Positions 25,155 to 34,084 of a stretch of DNA of 62,654 bases are shown one piece after another; positions within the stretch are counted from its first letter, which is position 1, and every line of letters starts with the position of its first letter. Both the position numbers and the translations under genes were made by a program. The DNA is from Embleya sp040605455 (GTDB lineage: Bacteria; Actinomycetota; Actinomycetes; Streptomycetales; Streptomycetaceae). The DNA is taken from assembly GCF_040605455.1 (NCBI RefSeq), contig NZ_JBEXCV010000037.1, positions 1 through 62,654 of the forward strand, written 5' to 3'. Below the pieces are notes generated by a model. That model had not been told where the DNA came from. It ran no database searches and saw nothing but the letters and a program-made list of their open reading frames with translations.

Positions 25155-26795
25155 ATGCGCGGAACAACGCGCGTGAAGTGGGTCGTCGGCATGGCCGTTC
25201 TCGGCCTGGCGGCGACTGCGTGTGGCAGCAGCGATGACGACAAGGGCAGCAAGGGCGGCGGGCTTCCGGCCGGCTATTACTCCGCAAGTGCCACCGAGCC
25301 TCAGAGCCTCATCCAGCCCGCGAACTCGAACGAGACTGGCGGGTTCTACGCGCTCCAGTTGATGTTCCGCGGCCTGTACACCTACGACTCGAAGACCGGC
25401 CAGCCCGTGCCGGCCATGGCGCAGTCGGTGGAGAGCCCGGACTCGACGAACTACACCGTGAAGATCAAGCCGGGGTGGACCTTCCACAACGGTGAGCCGG
25501 TGACCGCCAAGTCCTACGTGGATGCCTGGAACTGGGGCGCGTACTCCGAGAACAAGCAGATCAACTCGAGCTGGTTCAACCTCATCGAGGGCTTCGACGC
25601 GCTGCACCCGGAGAACGGGGCGCCGACGTCCAAGGAGATGACCGGCCTCAAGGTCGTGGACGACAACACGTTCACGGTCAAGCTGATCCAGCCCGTCTCG
25701 TCGTTCAAGTCGCGCCTGGGCTACGTGGTGTACGCGCCGCTGCCGACGGAGTTCTACAAGGACCCGAAGAAGTACGGCGAGGCGCCGATCGGCAACGGTC
25801 CGTTCCAGCTCGATACCGCCAACGGCGGCTGGAACCACAAGAAGTCGATCACCGTCAAGAAGTTCGACAAGTACGCCGGTGACGACAAGGCGAAGTCGAA
25901 CGGCGTGCGGCTGGACATCTACACCACGTACGACGCCGCCTACACGGCGCTGCGCGACAACAAGCTCGACGTGATCGACCAGATGCCGGCGTCGGCGGTC
26001 GGCAGCTTCAAGAAGGACCTGGGCGACCGCGCGATCGAGGCCCCGCAGTTCTCGATCCAGAAGGTCGGCTTCCCGCTGTACGACGCCGGCTGGGGCGCGC
26101 CGGGCAAGGAGAAGGTCCGCCAGGGCCTGTCCATGGCGATCGACCGGGCGAGCATCGTCAAGGCGATCTACAAGGGCGCCGAGCAGCCGGCGACCGACTG
26201 GCTGGCCCCGAACATCCCGGGTTACAGCAAGGACATCACCGGCGACCTCACCAAGTACGACCCGGCGAAGGCCCGTGAGCTGGTCCAGGCCGGCGGTGGC
26301 ATCCCCGGTGGCAAGCTCACCATCGCCACGAACGCGGACGGCCCGCACAAGGAATGGGTCACCGCGGTCTGCAACAGCATCAACGAGGCGCTGAAGCTGC
26401 CGGGCGCCTGCGAGCCGAAGCTGTACCCCGAGTTCAGCGTGGCGCGCAAGGACATCACCGACAAGAAGATGACCGGCGCGTTCCGGACCGGCTGGAAGGC
26501 CGACTACCCGTTCCCGGACAACTTCCTGTCCGACATCTACATGACCGGTGCGGCCTCCAACGACTCGGGCTACTCGAACCCGGCCTTCGACGACCTGGCC
26601 AAGCGCGCGATGGCCGCGTCCGACCAGGCCGAGGGTGTCAAGCTCTGGCAGCAGGCCGAGCAGCAGATGGCGAAGGACGTTCCGTCCATCCCGCTGTGGT
26701 ACTACGTGACCAAGGCCGGCTCGTCGACCAAGGTCTCCAACGTCCAGTTCGACCCGTACGGCAACCCGGTCTTCACCGAGGTCACCGTCAAGTAA
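25155..26795 (+). CDS. Peptide-binding lipoprotein of the second importer, SBP_bac_5 family
   Basis: A 546-residue extracellular lipoprotein. The signal is MRGTTRVKWVVGMAVLGLAATAC with Cys23 as the lipid anchor. The mature part shows the OppA/DppA pattern: an N-terminal EPQSLIQPANSNETGGFYAL segment, TVKIKPGWTFHNGEPVTAKSYVDAWNW, and a C-terminal VPSIPLWYYVTKAG. Unlike the bldKB-like protein it has the W-N-W insertion typical of OppA-like proteins that bind peptides of no fixed sequence. GAGGAGG precedes ATG 25155. It begins a five-gene operon in classical order. Which peptides it binds cannot be told. Confidence 0.92.
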   Translation: MRGTTRVKWVVGMAVLGLAATACGSSDDDKGSKGGGLPAGYYSASATEPQSLIQPANSNETGGFYALQLMFRGLYTYDSKTGQPVPAMAQSVESPDSTNYTVKIKPGWTFHNGEPVTAKSYVDAWNWGAYSENKQINSSWFNLIEGFDALHPENGAPTSKEMTGLKVVDDNTFTVKLIQPVSSFKSRLGYVVYAPLPTEFYKDPKKYGEAPIGNGPFQLDTANGGWNHKKSITVKKFDKYAGDDKAKSNGVRLDIYTTYDAAYTALRDNKLDVIDQMPASAVGSFKKDLGDRAIEAPQFSIQKVGFPLYDAGWGAPGKEKVRQGLSMAIDRASIVKAIYKGAEQPATDWLAPNIPGYSKDITGDLTKYDPAKARELVQAGGGIPGGKLTIATNADGPHKEWVTAVCNSINEALKLPGACEPKLYPEFSVARKDITDKKMTGAFRTGWKADYPFPDNFLSDIYMTGAASNDSGYSNPAFDDLAKRAMAASDQAEGVKLWQQAEQQMAKDVPSIPLWYYVTKAGSSTKVSNVQFDPYGNPVFTEVTVK

Positions 26796-26954
26796 GTGAT
26801 CCGGACATGACCCGGCACTGACATCGGTCCGGCCGCACCCTGGGTGCGGCCGGACCTTGCCGGTGGCGGGCCGGGCCGGCGACGTGCGATCCACGGCGCC
26901 GGTCGCTGGTCCGATCCCTCGCTTCGGGCCGACGACGACAGCAGGAGGCTGGCA

Positions 26955-27884
26955 ATGGGGCGATATGTCGTACGGCGACTGCTCCAGATGATCCCGGTGT
27001 TCATCGGGACCACGTTCTTGATCTACTACATGGTCTATCAGCTGGGTGGCGACCCCATCTCGGCCATGTTCGGCGACAGGGGTGCCGACCCCGTCTTCGT
27101 GCGCCAGATGCGGGAAGAGTTCCACCTGAACGACCCGCTGATCGTGCAGTACTGGTACTACATCACCGACCTGCTCCATGGTGATTTCGGGACGAGCTTC
27201 AACGGCCGTCCCGTTGCCGACGAACTCAAGCGAGCCTTCCCGGTGTCGATCCGGCTCGCGATGATCGCATTTGCGATCGAGGTCGTCGTCGGCATCGGCC
27301 TGGGTCTGCTGTCCGGCCTGCGCCGCGGCAAGTTCGTCGACACGCTCGTACTCGCCGGCACGCTGGTGGTCATCTCGATCCCGGTCTTCGTGCTCGGCAC
27401 CGTCGCCCAGTTCTGGCTGGGTTCGGAGTGGGGCATCTTCGAGGCCACCGCCACCGTGGGCGACGCGACCTGGAGTCAGCTCCTTTTGCCGGGCATCGTG
27501 CTCGGCTCACTTTCCTTGGCCTTCGTCGCCCGACTCACCCGGACCAGCGTCGCGGAAAACATGCGCGCCGACTACGTCCGCACGGCGACCGCCAAGGGCC
27601 TTCCGCGCCGCCGGGTGGTCACTCGCCACCTCCTGCGCAACTCGCTCATCCCCGTGGTGACGTTCCTCGGTGCGGATCTCGGCGCCTTGATGGCCGGCGC
27701 GATCGTGACCGAGGGCATCTTCAACGTCGACGGTGTCGGCCGCCTGATCTACCTCGCGGTCACCAAGCACGAGAGCTCGACAGTGGTCGGCGCGGTGGCG
27801 GCGTTGGTGATGATCTACCTGGTCATGAACCTGATCGTCGACCTGCTGTACGCCGTCCTGGACCCGAGGATCCGGTATGCCTGA
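26955..27884 (+). CDS. Peptide ABC transporter permease, OppB/DppB type
   Basis: A 309-residue permease beginning MGRYVVRRLLQMIPVFIGTT, with helices near 9-28, 100-122, 133-155, 178-197, 235-255 and 280-302. The ATPase-contact loop is DYVRTATAKGLPRRRVVTRHLLRNSL. It is shorter than the bldKC-like protein because the cysteine-bearing external loop is absent. AGGAGG lies seven bases before the ATG. It is separated from the lipoprotein gene by 159 bp; that gap holds a GC-rich inverted repeat near 26828-26855 that might reduce read-through, as in many operons where the binding protein is made in excess. It overlaps the next permease by 8 bp. Confidence 0.93.
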   Translation: MGRYVVRRLLQMIPVFIGTTFLIYYMVYQLGGDPISAMFGDRGADPVFVRQMREEFHLNDPLIVQYWYYITDLLHGDFGTSFNGRPVADELKRAFPVSIRLAMIAFAIEVVVGIGLGLLSGLRRGKFVDTLVLAGTLVVISIPVFVLGTVAQFWLGSEWGIFEATATVGDATWSQLLLPGIVLGSLSLAFVARLTRTSVAENMRADYVRTATAKGLPRRRVVTRHLLRNSLIPVVTFLGADLGALMAGAIVTEGIFNVDGVGRLIYLAVTKHESSTVVGAVAALVMIYLVMNLIVDLLYAVLDPRIRYA

Positions 27885-28887
27885 CATGAACAAACAGCAG
27901 CGTGAACAGCTGCCGACCAGCAGCGACCAGCAGCCCCAGTCCGCCATCGAGTTTCCCGGCAGCCTGCTCGCGGACGAAGAGGGCACGACGCTGGAGAAGC
28001 GCGGCGCGTACTCCGCGCCGGATGCGCAGGGACCGCAGGACAAGCCCCGCGGAGCCTGGGCCGAGGCGTGGCGCGAGCTGCGCAACAGCCCGAGCTTCTA
28101 CGTGTCGGGCGTGCTGCTGCTGTTCCTGGTGTTCATGGCGATCTTCCCGGGTGTGTTCACGAACATCGACCCGCGGCACTGTCCGATCCTGGACACCAAC
28201 CAGGACCCGTCCGGCGACCACTGGTTCGGCACCAACGTCCAGGGCTGCGACGTGTACGCGCGCACCGTCTACGGCGCCCGCGCCTCGATCATCGTCGGCG
28301 TGGCCACCACCGCGTTGATCGTCATCATCGGTGGTCTCATCGGCGCGCTGTCCGGCTACTTCGGCGGCTGGCTGGACACCATCCTGGCCCGCGTCACGGA
28401 CATCTTCTTCGGTATCCCGCTGCTGCTGGCGGCGCTGGTGTTCATGAGCTCGGTCAAGGAGCGCACCGTATGGACCGTGGTGGCCGCGCTCGGCGTCTTC
28501 GGTTGGATGCAGATCGCGCGCATCATGCGCGGCTCGGTGATCACGGTGAAGAAGTCCGACTACGTGGTGGCCGCCAGGGCGCTCGGCGCCGGCACCCCGC
28601 GCATCCTGGGTCGGCACGTGTTGCCCAACGCGATCGCCCCGGTGATCGTGGTCGCGACCATCTCGCTCGGCACCTTCATCGCCACCGAGGCGACGCTGTC
28701 CTTCCTGGGCATCGGGCTGCCGCCCACCGAGATCTCATGGGGCGCGGACATCAGCTCCGCGACCACCGCGCTGCGCGACTCGCCGTATCAGCTGATCTTC
28801 CCGTCGGTCTTCCTCTCGGTCACGGTGTTCAGCTTCATCCTGCTCGGCGACGCGGTGCGCGACGCCCTCGACCCGAAGCTCCGCTGA
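27877..28887 (+). CDS. Peptide ABC transporter permease, OppC/DppC type
   Basis: A 336-residue permease. A hydrophilic N-terminal tail of about 70 residues (rich in Gln, Glu, Asp) precedes helix 1 (FYVSGVLLLFLVFMAIFPGVF). The external loop contains CPILDTNQDPSGDHWFGTNVQGCDVYART, typical of OppC, including a Cys pair. The ATPase-contact loop is VVAARALGAGTPRILGRHVLPN. Its ATG lies within the end of the upstream permease gene, so the two are translationally coupled. It pairs with that permease to form the channel. Confidence 0.93.
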   Translation: MPDMNKQQREQLPTSSDQQPQSAIEFPGSLLADEEGTTLEKRGAYSAPDAQGPQDKPRGAWAEAWRELRNSPSFYVSGVLLLFLVFMAIFPGVFTNIDPRHCPILDTNQDPSGDHWFGTNVQGCDVYARTVYGARASIIVGVATTALIVIIGGLIGALSGYFGGWLDTILARVTDIFFGIPLLLAALVFMSSVKERTVWTVVAALGVFGWMQIARIMRGSVITVKKSDYVVAARALGAGTPRILGRHVLPNAIAPVIVVATISLGTFIATEATLSFLGIGLPPTEISWGADISSATTALRDSPYQLIFPSVFLSVTVFSFILLGDAVRDALDPKLR

Positions 28888-28903
28888 GGGAGGGGACAGA
28901 CAA

Positions 28904-29947
28904 GTGACGACGATCGACACGAAGAACAAGCCCGAGGGCTCGGGCCCGGCCGCCGCCGCGCCGCTGCTCGAAGTGGACAACCTCCACGTCGAGTTCCGCA
29001 CCCGCGACGGCGTGGCCAAGGCGATCAACGGTGTCTCGTACGACGTCAGCGCCGGCGAGACGCTTGCGGTGCTCGGCGAGTCCGGGTCCGGCAAGTCGGT
29101 GACCGCGCAGACGATCATGGGCATCCTGGACATGCCGCCGGGGCACATCACCGGTGGTGAGATCCGCTTCCACGGCAAGGACATGCTCAAGATGTCCAAG
29201 GAGGAGCGCCGGAAGATCCGCGGCCAGAAGATCTCGATGATCTTCCAGGACGCGCTCTCCGCGCTCAACCCGGTGTACTCGGTCGGCTTCCAGCTCGCCG
29301 AGATGTTCACCGTGCACCGCGGGATGTCCAAGAAGGACGCCAAGCTCAAGTCCATCGAGCTGATGGATCAGGTGCGCATCCCGGCCGCCAAGGAGCGGGT
29401 GGACGACTACCCGCACCAGTTCTCCGGCGGTATGCGCCAGCGGATCATGATCGCGATGGCGCTCGCGCTGGACCCCGAGCTGATCATCGCGGACGAGCCG
29501 ACCACGGCGCTCGACGTGACCGTGCAGGCGCAGGTGATGGACCTGCTCGCGGAACTCCAGCGCGAGCGCAACATGGGTCTGATCCTGATCACCCACGACC
29601 TCGGTGTGGTCGCCGACGTCGCGGACAAGATCGCGGTCATGTACGCGGGCCGGATCGTCGAGCAGGCGCCGGTGCGCGACCTGTACCGGCAGCCGACCCA
29701 CCCGTACACCAAGGGTCTGCTCGAATCGATCCCGCGCCTGGACCACAAGGGTCGCGAGCTGTACGCGATCAAGGGTCTGCCGCCGAACCTGATGCGCATC
29801 CCGTCCGGCTGCGCGTTCAACCCGCGCTGCCCCTATGCGCAGGACGTGTGTCGCAGCGAGATTCCGCCGCTGCACGAGATCTCGGTCGGGCGTGGCAGCG
29901 CGTGCCACTTCTGGGAGACCGTGATGGAGGGAGAAGTCCGTGGCTGA
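28904..29947 (+). CDS. Peptide ABC transporter ATPase, OppD/DppD type
   Basis: A 347-residue ATPase starting with GTG 28904 behind GGGAGGGG. Walker A is GESGSGKS (58-65), the signature FSGGMRQR (about 173), Walker B ELIIADEP followed by TTALD (about 193). The C-terminal region has the family motif SGCAFNPRCPYAQDVC. It follows the permease by 16 bp and overlaps the next ATPase gene by 8 bp. It energises the second importer together with that partner. Confidence 0.94.
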   Translation: MTTIDTKNKPEGSGPAAAAPLLEVDNLHVEFRTRDGVAKAINGVSYDVSAGETLAVLGESGSGKSVTAQTIMGILDMPPGHITGGEIRFHGKDMLKMSKEERRKIRGQKISMIFQDALSALNPVYSVGFQLAEMFTVHRGMSKKDAKLKSIELMDQVRIPAAKERVDDYPHQFSGGMRQRIMIAMALALDPELIIADEPTTALDVTVQAQVMDLLAELQRERNMGLILITHDLGVVADVADKIAVMYAGRIVEQAPVRDLYRQPTHPYTKGLLESIPRLDHKGRELYAIKGLPPNLMRIPSGCAFNPRCPYAQDVCRSEIPPLHEISVGRGSACHFWETVMEGEVRG

Positions 29948-31022
29948 GTCCCCGAACGGCGCGACCAGCGCCGATCTGCGCAAGGTCGTCAAGCCGGTGG
30001 CGCAGGGCGAGCCGATCCTTCAGGTGCGGGGGCTGGTCAAGCACTTCCCGATTACCCAGGGCATCCTCTTCCGGAAGAAGATCGGCGCCGTCAAGGCCGT
30101 CGACGGCGTCACTTTCGACCTGATGAAGGGCGAGACCCTCGGCCTCGTCGGCGAGTCGGGTTGTGGCAAGTCCACGGTTGCCCGGTTGCTGATGAACCTG
30201 GAGTCGATCACCGCGGGCAGCGTGCTGTACAAGGGCGACGACCTGGCGAAGTTGTCCGGTCGTGCGCTCAAGGCGGTGCGCCGCAACATCCAGATGGTCT
30301 TCCAGGACCCGTACACCTCGCTGAACCCGCGGATGACGGTCGCCGACATCATCGGCGAGCCGTACGACATCCACCCGGAGGTCGCGCCCAGGGGCGACCG
30401 CAAGCGGCGGGTGCAGGAGCTGCTCGAACTGGTCGGCCTGAACCCGGAGCACATCAACCGGTATCCGCACCAGTTCTCCGGCGGTCAGCGTCAGCGCATC
30501 GGGATCGCCCGGGGCCTCGCGTTGAACCCGGAGATCATCATCGCGGACGAGCCGGTCTCCGCACTGGACGTGTCGGTGCAGGCGCAGGTGGTCAACCTGC
30601 TGGAGAAGCTGCAGAACGAACTGGGTCTGTCGTACCTGTTCATCGCGCACGACCTCTCCGTGGTGCGGCACATCTCGGACCGCGTCGCGGTGATGTACCT
30701 CGGGCGGATCGCCGAGATCGGCACGGACGCGCAGATCTACGAACACCCGACGCACCCGTACACCCAGGCGCTGCTGTCCGCGGTGCCGGTGCCGGACCCG
30801 GACGGCCGCGAGCACCGCGAGCGGATCATCCTCACCGGTGACGTGCCGTCGCCGGCGAACCCGCCCTCGGGCTGCCGGTTCCGCACCCGGTGCTGGAAGG
30901 CACAGGACATCTGCGCCGAGCAGGAGCCGTTGCTGGAGATCCGGAAGGGTCTCTCCGGCCTGGGCGCGCACGACAGCGCGTGCCACTTCGCCGAGGAGAA
31001 GGACATCGTCGGCGCGGCCTGA
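29940..31022 (+). CDS. Peptide ABC transporter ATPase, OppF/DppF type
   Basis: A 360-residue ATPase with GTG start at 29940 inside the end of the preceding gene, behind GGAGG. Walker A is GESGCGKS (71-78), signature FSGGQRQR (about 179), Walker B EIIIADEPVSALD (about 199), C-terminal SGCRFRTRCWKAQDIC. It closes the second importer operon and is followed by a 15-bp hairpin. The protein resembles the bldKE-like one, consistent with an old duplication of the whole transporter. Confidence 0.94.
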   Translation: MAESPNGATSADLRKVVKPVAQGEPILQVRGLVKHFPITQGILFRKKIGAVKAVDGVTFDLMKGETLGLVGESGCGKSTVARLLMNLESITAGSVLYKGDDLAKLSGRALKAVRRNIQMVFQDPYTSLNPRMTVADIIGEPYDIHPEVAPRGDRKRRVQELLELVGLNPEHINRYPHQFSGGQRQRIGIARGLALNPEIIIADEPVSALDVSVQAQVVNLLEKLQNELGLSYLFIAHDLSVVRHISDRVAVMYLGRIAEIGTDAQIYEHPTHPYTQALLSAVPVPDPDGREHRERIILTGDVPSPANPPSGCRFRTRCWKAQDICAEQEPLLEIRKGLSGLGAHDSACHFAEEKDIVGAA

Positions 31023-31040
31023 TCAGCCTCCGACCACGCA

Positions 31041-31074
31041 GCGCCCGCCGTTCCCGACCGGGAACGGCGGGCGC
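31041..31074 (+). terminator. Terminator of the second importer operon
   Basis: A perfect 15-bp GC-rich stem (GCGCCCGCCGTTCCC and complement) with loop GACC begins 18 bp after the last stop. It lacks a T-run, as common in this group. Confidence 0.85.
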
Positions 31075-31231
31075 TGTGGCATGTGGCGGCTCGGTCGGGC
31101 CGCCACAGACCCTCGCGGGGGTCGGCGCTCGTCCCGGCTTGGCGTGAAGGAGCCTCCCGGATCTGCTCGCCGCCATCCTCGGCTACGCGGACGGCGTCAG
31201 CACGCGCCGGCCGCGACCCGCGATACGACGC

Positions 31232-31267
31232 GAGCGGGCCGCACCCCGGGTGGAGTGCGGCCCGCTC
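31232..31267 (-). terminator. Terminator of the S9 peptidase gene
   Basis: A 13-bp perfect stem (GAGCGGGCCGCAC and complement) with a 10-base loop lies 40 bp beyond the stop of the reverse-strand peptidase gene. With the hairpin at 31041 it insulates the two convergent units. Confidence 0.75.
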
Positions 31268-31306
31268 GCTCGGTGCCGGGTGTGCCGGTTGTCGGCCGCC
31301 GGTGGG

Positions 31307-33439
31307 TCAGTCGGTCGCGGGGCGCGCCAGTGCGCGGCGCAGGAAGTCGACCTGAAGGAGCAGCAGATTCTCCGCGACCTGCTCCTGCGGCGTCATGTGG
31401 GTGACGCCGGACAGCGGCAGCACCTCGTGCGGGTAGCCCGCCGCGAGCAGGCTGCTGCTCAGGCGCAGCGTGTGCGCCGCGACCACGTTGTCGTCGGCGA
31501 GACCGTGCACCAGCATCAGCGGCCGGTGGGTCGACGCCTGCTCACCCGACCCGACGCCGAAGGACAGCGAGTTCCGACGGTAGGCGTCCGGCTGCTCGGC
31601 CGGCAGGCCGAGGTAGCGCTCGGTGTAGTGCGTGTCGTAGAGCTCCCAGTCGGTGACCGGGGCGCCGGCGACCGCCGCGTGGAAGACGTCCGGGCGGCGC
31701 AGCACCGCCAGCGCGGCCAGGTATCCGCCGTAGGACCAGCCCCGGATGCCCACCCGCGTGGTGTCCAGCCAGGGCCGCTCGGCGGCGACCGCCGCCAGGG
31801 CGTCCACCTGGTCCTGGAGGGTGATCGGGCCGAGGTCGAGGTGGACCGACTTCTCCCACTCGGGGGAGTGCCCGGGAGTGCCCCGGCCGTCCGCGACCAG
31901 CACCGCGAAGCCCTGGTCGGCGAACCACTGCGAGGTCAGGTGCGGGTTGCGCGCGGCGAGCACGCGCGGGCCGTGCGGGCCGCCGTACGGGTCCATCAGG
32001 ATCGGCAGTCGCTCGCCGGAGGCGGGGTCGAACCCGGTCGGCAGGAGCAGTGCGCACGGGATGTCGCGGGCGCCGGCGCGGAGCAGTTCGACCCGCGCGG
32101 TGAGCACGGGAGTGGCCGCGTGCGAGGTGATCTCGGCGAGCTCGGCGCCGTCGCGGTGCACGGTGACCCGAGCGCCGAAGCGGTCGAGCGAGGAGGACAG
32201 CAGCACCATGGTGTCGCCGGAGCGCACCGCGTTGTGCACGCCGGGCTCGGCGCTCACCCGGGTGACCCCCTCGGCGGCGACCCGGTACACGTGGATCTCG
32301 CCGATCTCGGGGTCGCTCGCGTCGGTGCCGGCCGATGCGGTGATCAGCACGTCCTCGTCGGCGATGTCCAGGATCGAGCGCACGAACAGGCGCCGATCGG
32401 TCAGCTCCTTGTCCGCGACCACCACGCGACGGGCGCCGTCGGCGTCGACCAGGCGGACCAGCCGGCCGTCCGGCGTCCAGGCGGGCACGCCCGGGACCAG
32501 GTCGATCCACACGTCGTCGCTTTCGCCGTGCAGCTCGCCGGTGGTCCCGGCGGCGATGTCGACGGCGAGGGTGAGCATGCGCTTCTGGTCGCGCGGCTGC
32601 ACGCACAGCAGCGGGTCGCCGCCGGCCGACCAGTGCACGCTCGCGAGGTAGGGGTATGCCGCGCGATCCCAGGTCAGTTCGGTACGGGTGCCGTCGAGGC
32701 CGATCAGCCACGCGGTGACCTCGGCGTTGGGGGTGCCGGCCGCGGGATAGGCGACCCGGGTCGGTGCACTGGCCGGGTTGGCCGGGTCGCTGATCCACCA
32801 GCGGTCCACCGGCGCGTCGTCCACGCGCGCGACGATCAGCGCGGAGCCGTCGGGGGCCCACCAGTAGCCCCGGTAGCGGGACATCTCCTCGGCGGCGATG
32901 AACTCGGCCAGGCCCCAGACGACGTCGTCGCCGTCGGGCTCGGCGAGCGCGGTGTCCCCGGAGCCGTCGGCGGCCACCACCCGCAGTGCGCCGGCCGCCG
33001 CGTAGGCGATGTGCGTGCCGGTCGGGGAGGGACGCGGATCGATCACCGGGCCGGGCACGGCCAGCTCGCGCGGGGCCTCGCCGTCGGCGAGGGACACGGC
33101 GAACAGCCGGCCCGAAAGGGTGAAAGCCGCCAGGTCACCCGCACCGTCGAGCGCGTAACCGACGATGCCGGCCGCCCCCTCGCGACTGCGTTCGCGCCGG
33201 GCCCGCTCCTCGGCGGAGAGGTCCTCGGCCGCGCCGCCGAGCAGCACCGCGGGGTCGGCCACCAGGCGCTCGACGCCGGTCTCCGGATCGAGCGTCCACA
33301 GGCACGTGGTGGGGTCGTCGGCGGTCTTGGACCGCAGGAAAGTGATCCGGCCGTCGGCGATGCCGAAGCTGCGCGGAGCGCCTTGGGTGAAGCGCTGCGT
33401 GCGGGCGTATTGCCGGGGAAATGTGATCTCCGAGCTCAT
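31307..33439 (-). CDS. S9 family prolyl oligopeptidase / dipeptidyl peptidase IV-like
   Basis: A 710-residue serine peptidase without a signal peptide, so probably cytoplasmic. Residues about 20-450 form the beta-propeller (DPP IV N-terminal domain), and the alpha/beta-hydrolase domain follows. The nucleophile is in GWSYGGYLAALAVL (Ser near 568), the acid in HGLADDNVV (Asp near 649) and the base His in SGVTHMT (near 680). The EE pair in EFIAAEEMSRYRGYWW resembles the glutamates that hold the free N-terminus in DPP IV enzymes, suggesting release of dipeptides. It sits directly after two peptide importers, convergent with them, so imported peptides are a likely substrate. Confidence 0.93.
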   Translation of the reverse strand: MSSEITFPRQYARTQRFTQGAPRSFGIADGRITFLRSKTADDPTTCLWTLDPETGVERLVADPAVLLGGAAEDLSAEERARRERSREGAAGIVGYALDGAGDLAAFTLSGRLFAVSLADGEAPRELAVPGPVIDPRPSPTGTHIAYAAAGALRVVAADGSGDTALAEPDGDDVVWGLAEFIAAEEMSRYRGYWWAPDGSALIVARVDDAPVDRWWISDPANPASAPTRVAYPAAGTPNAEVTAWLIGLDGTRTELTWDRAAYPYLASVHWSAGGDPLLCVQPRDQKRMLTLAVDIAAGTTGELHGESDDVWIDLVPGVPAWTPDGRLVRLVDADGARRVVVADKELTDRRLFVRSILDIADEDVLITASAGTDASDPEIGEIHVYRVAAEGVTRVSAEPGVHNAVRSGDTMVLLSSSLDRFGARVTVHRDGAELAEITSHAATPVLTARVELLRAGARDIPCALLLPTGFDPASGERLPILMDPYGGPHGPRVLAARNPHLTSQWFADQGFAVLVADGRGTPGHSPEWEKSVHLDLGPITLQDQVDALAAVAAERPWLDTTRVGIRGWSYGGYLAALAVLRRPDVFHAAVAGAPVTDWELYDTHYTERYLGLPAEQPDAYRRNSLSFGVGSGEQASTHRPLMLVHGLADDNVVAAHTLRLSSSLLAAGYPHEVLPLSGVTHMTPQEQVAENLLLLQVDFLRRALARPATD

Positions 33440-33645
33440 GCGCCACAGCGTACGTGGCGGGGGCGTCGAGGGAAGGGGAGACCGAGGGAGAGTGCGGACG
33501 CCAGTACGAAGACCACCTCGCGCCCGCTGAACGAGTGAACTCTCTGCGTGATCGTCGGCTTACAGTCCGTGTGTAGACATGTCCCTTCGGGTCCGGCGGC
33601 CGGCTCCCCCGAGCAAGCCTCGAACCCCCTGCGCACAGGAGGTGC

Positions 33646-33846
33646 GTGACCGTGGTGGTGTCCGTCTCCGCCGTGCTGCTGCTCGGTGTCACCGTCGTCT
33701 TCTTCGTCCGGAAGTCCGCACTCAGGCCCCTCCACGCGATCGTCTGCACGATGCTCGGCTTCTACCTGTCGACAACGTCGATGGCCCCCTCGATCCGAGA
33801 CGCGGGCATGAGCTTCGCAGGGGTGCTGAACGACATTCATTTCTGA
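33646..33846 (+). CDS. Small membrane protein, 66 residues
   Basis: The frame starts with GTG 33646 behind AGGAGG (33640-33645 region) and ends with the tail FAGVLNDIHF. Residues 3-21 (VVVSVSAVLLLGVTVVFFV) form a membrane helix, and 29-45 (LHAIVCTMLGFYLSTTS) a second. It resembles short actinobacterial two-helix proteins found in many streptomycetes, some near conjugation or septum genes, but no function is known. Its last 30 bases are the first copy of an 80-bp tandem repeat. It is divergent from the peptidase gene. Confidence 0.78.
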   Translation: MTVVVSVSAVLLLGVTVVFFVRKSALRPLHAIVCTMLGFYLSTTSMAPSIRDAGMSFAGVLNDIHF

Positions 33847-34021
33847 CCGGGTGTCGTCGGCGTGGGGTCCGGGGGTCGCCCCCGGGGTGGTGCAGTGCAG
33901 GGGTGTTGAACGACATTCATTTCTGACCGGGTGTCGTCGGCGTGGGGTCCGGGGGTCGCTCCCGGGGTGGTGCAGTGCAGGGGTGTTGAACGACATTCAT
34001 TTCTGACCCGGTGCCGTCGGC
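33817..34021. repeat. 80-bp tandem repeat copying the 3' end of the small membrane gene
   Basis: Two full 80-bp units (33817-33896, 33897-33976) and a partial third (33977 to about 34021) are almost identical. Each unit carries the last eight codons and stop of the upstream gene (GAACGACATTCATTTCTGA), then a GC-rich segment with the hairpin CCGGGGG-TCG-CCCCCGG (33869-33885 in unit 1; one mismatch in unit 2). Only a few substitutions separate the copies, so the expansion is recent. It might act as a multi-hairpin terminator. Confidence 0.9.
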
Positions 34022-34084
34022 TCCGGGTGCGATCGCGTCCTCGCCGGGCCGGTCGGTGGGTCGGGCTTTGTAGGCTCGTCTGCC

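Noticed and set aside
16003..33439. Genomic island around the two transporters
   Set aside because: Codon use and GC are normal apart from short leaders, no integrase or att repeats are seen, and the locus is syntenic in Streptomyces.
33817..34021. CRISPR array
   Set aside because: Units are contiguous 80-bp tandem copies with no variable spacers and no cas genes.
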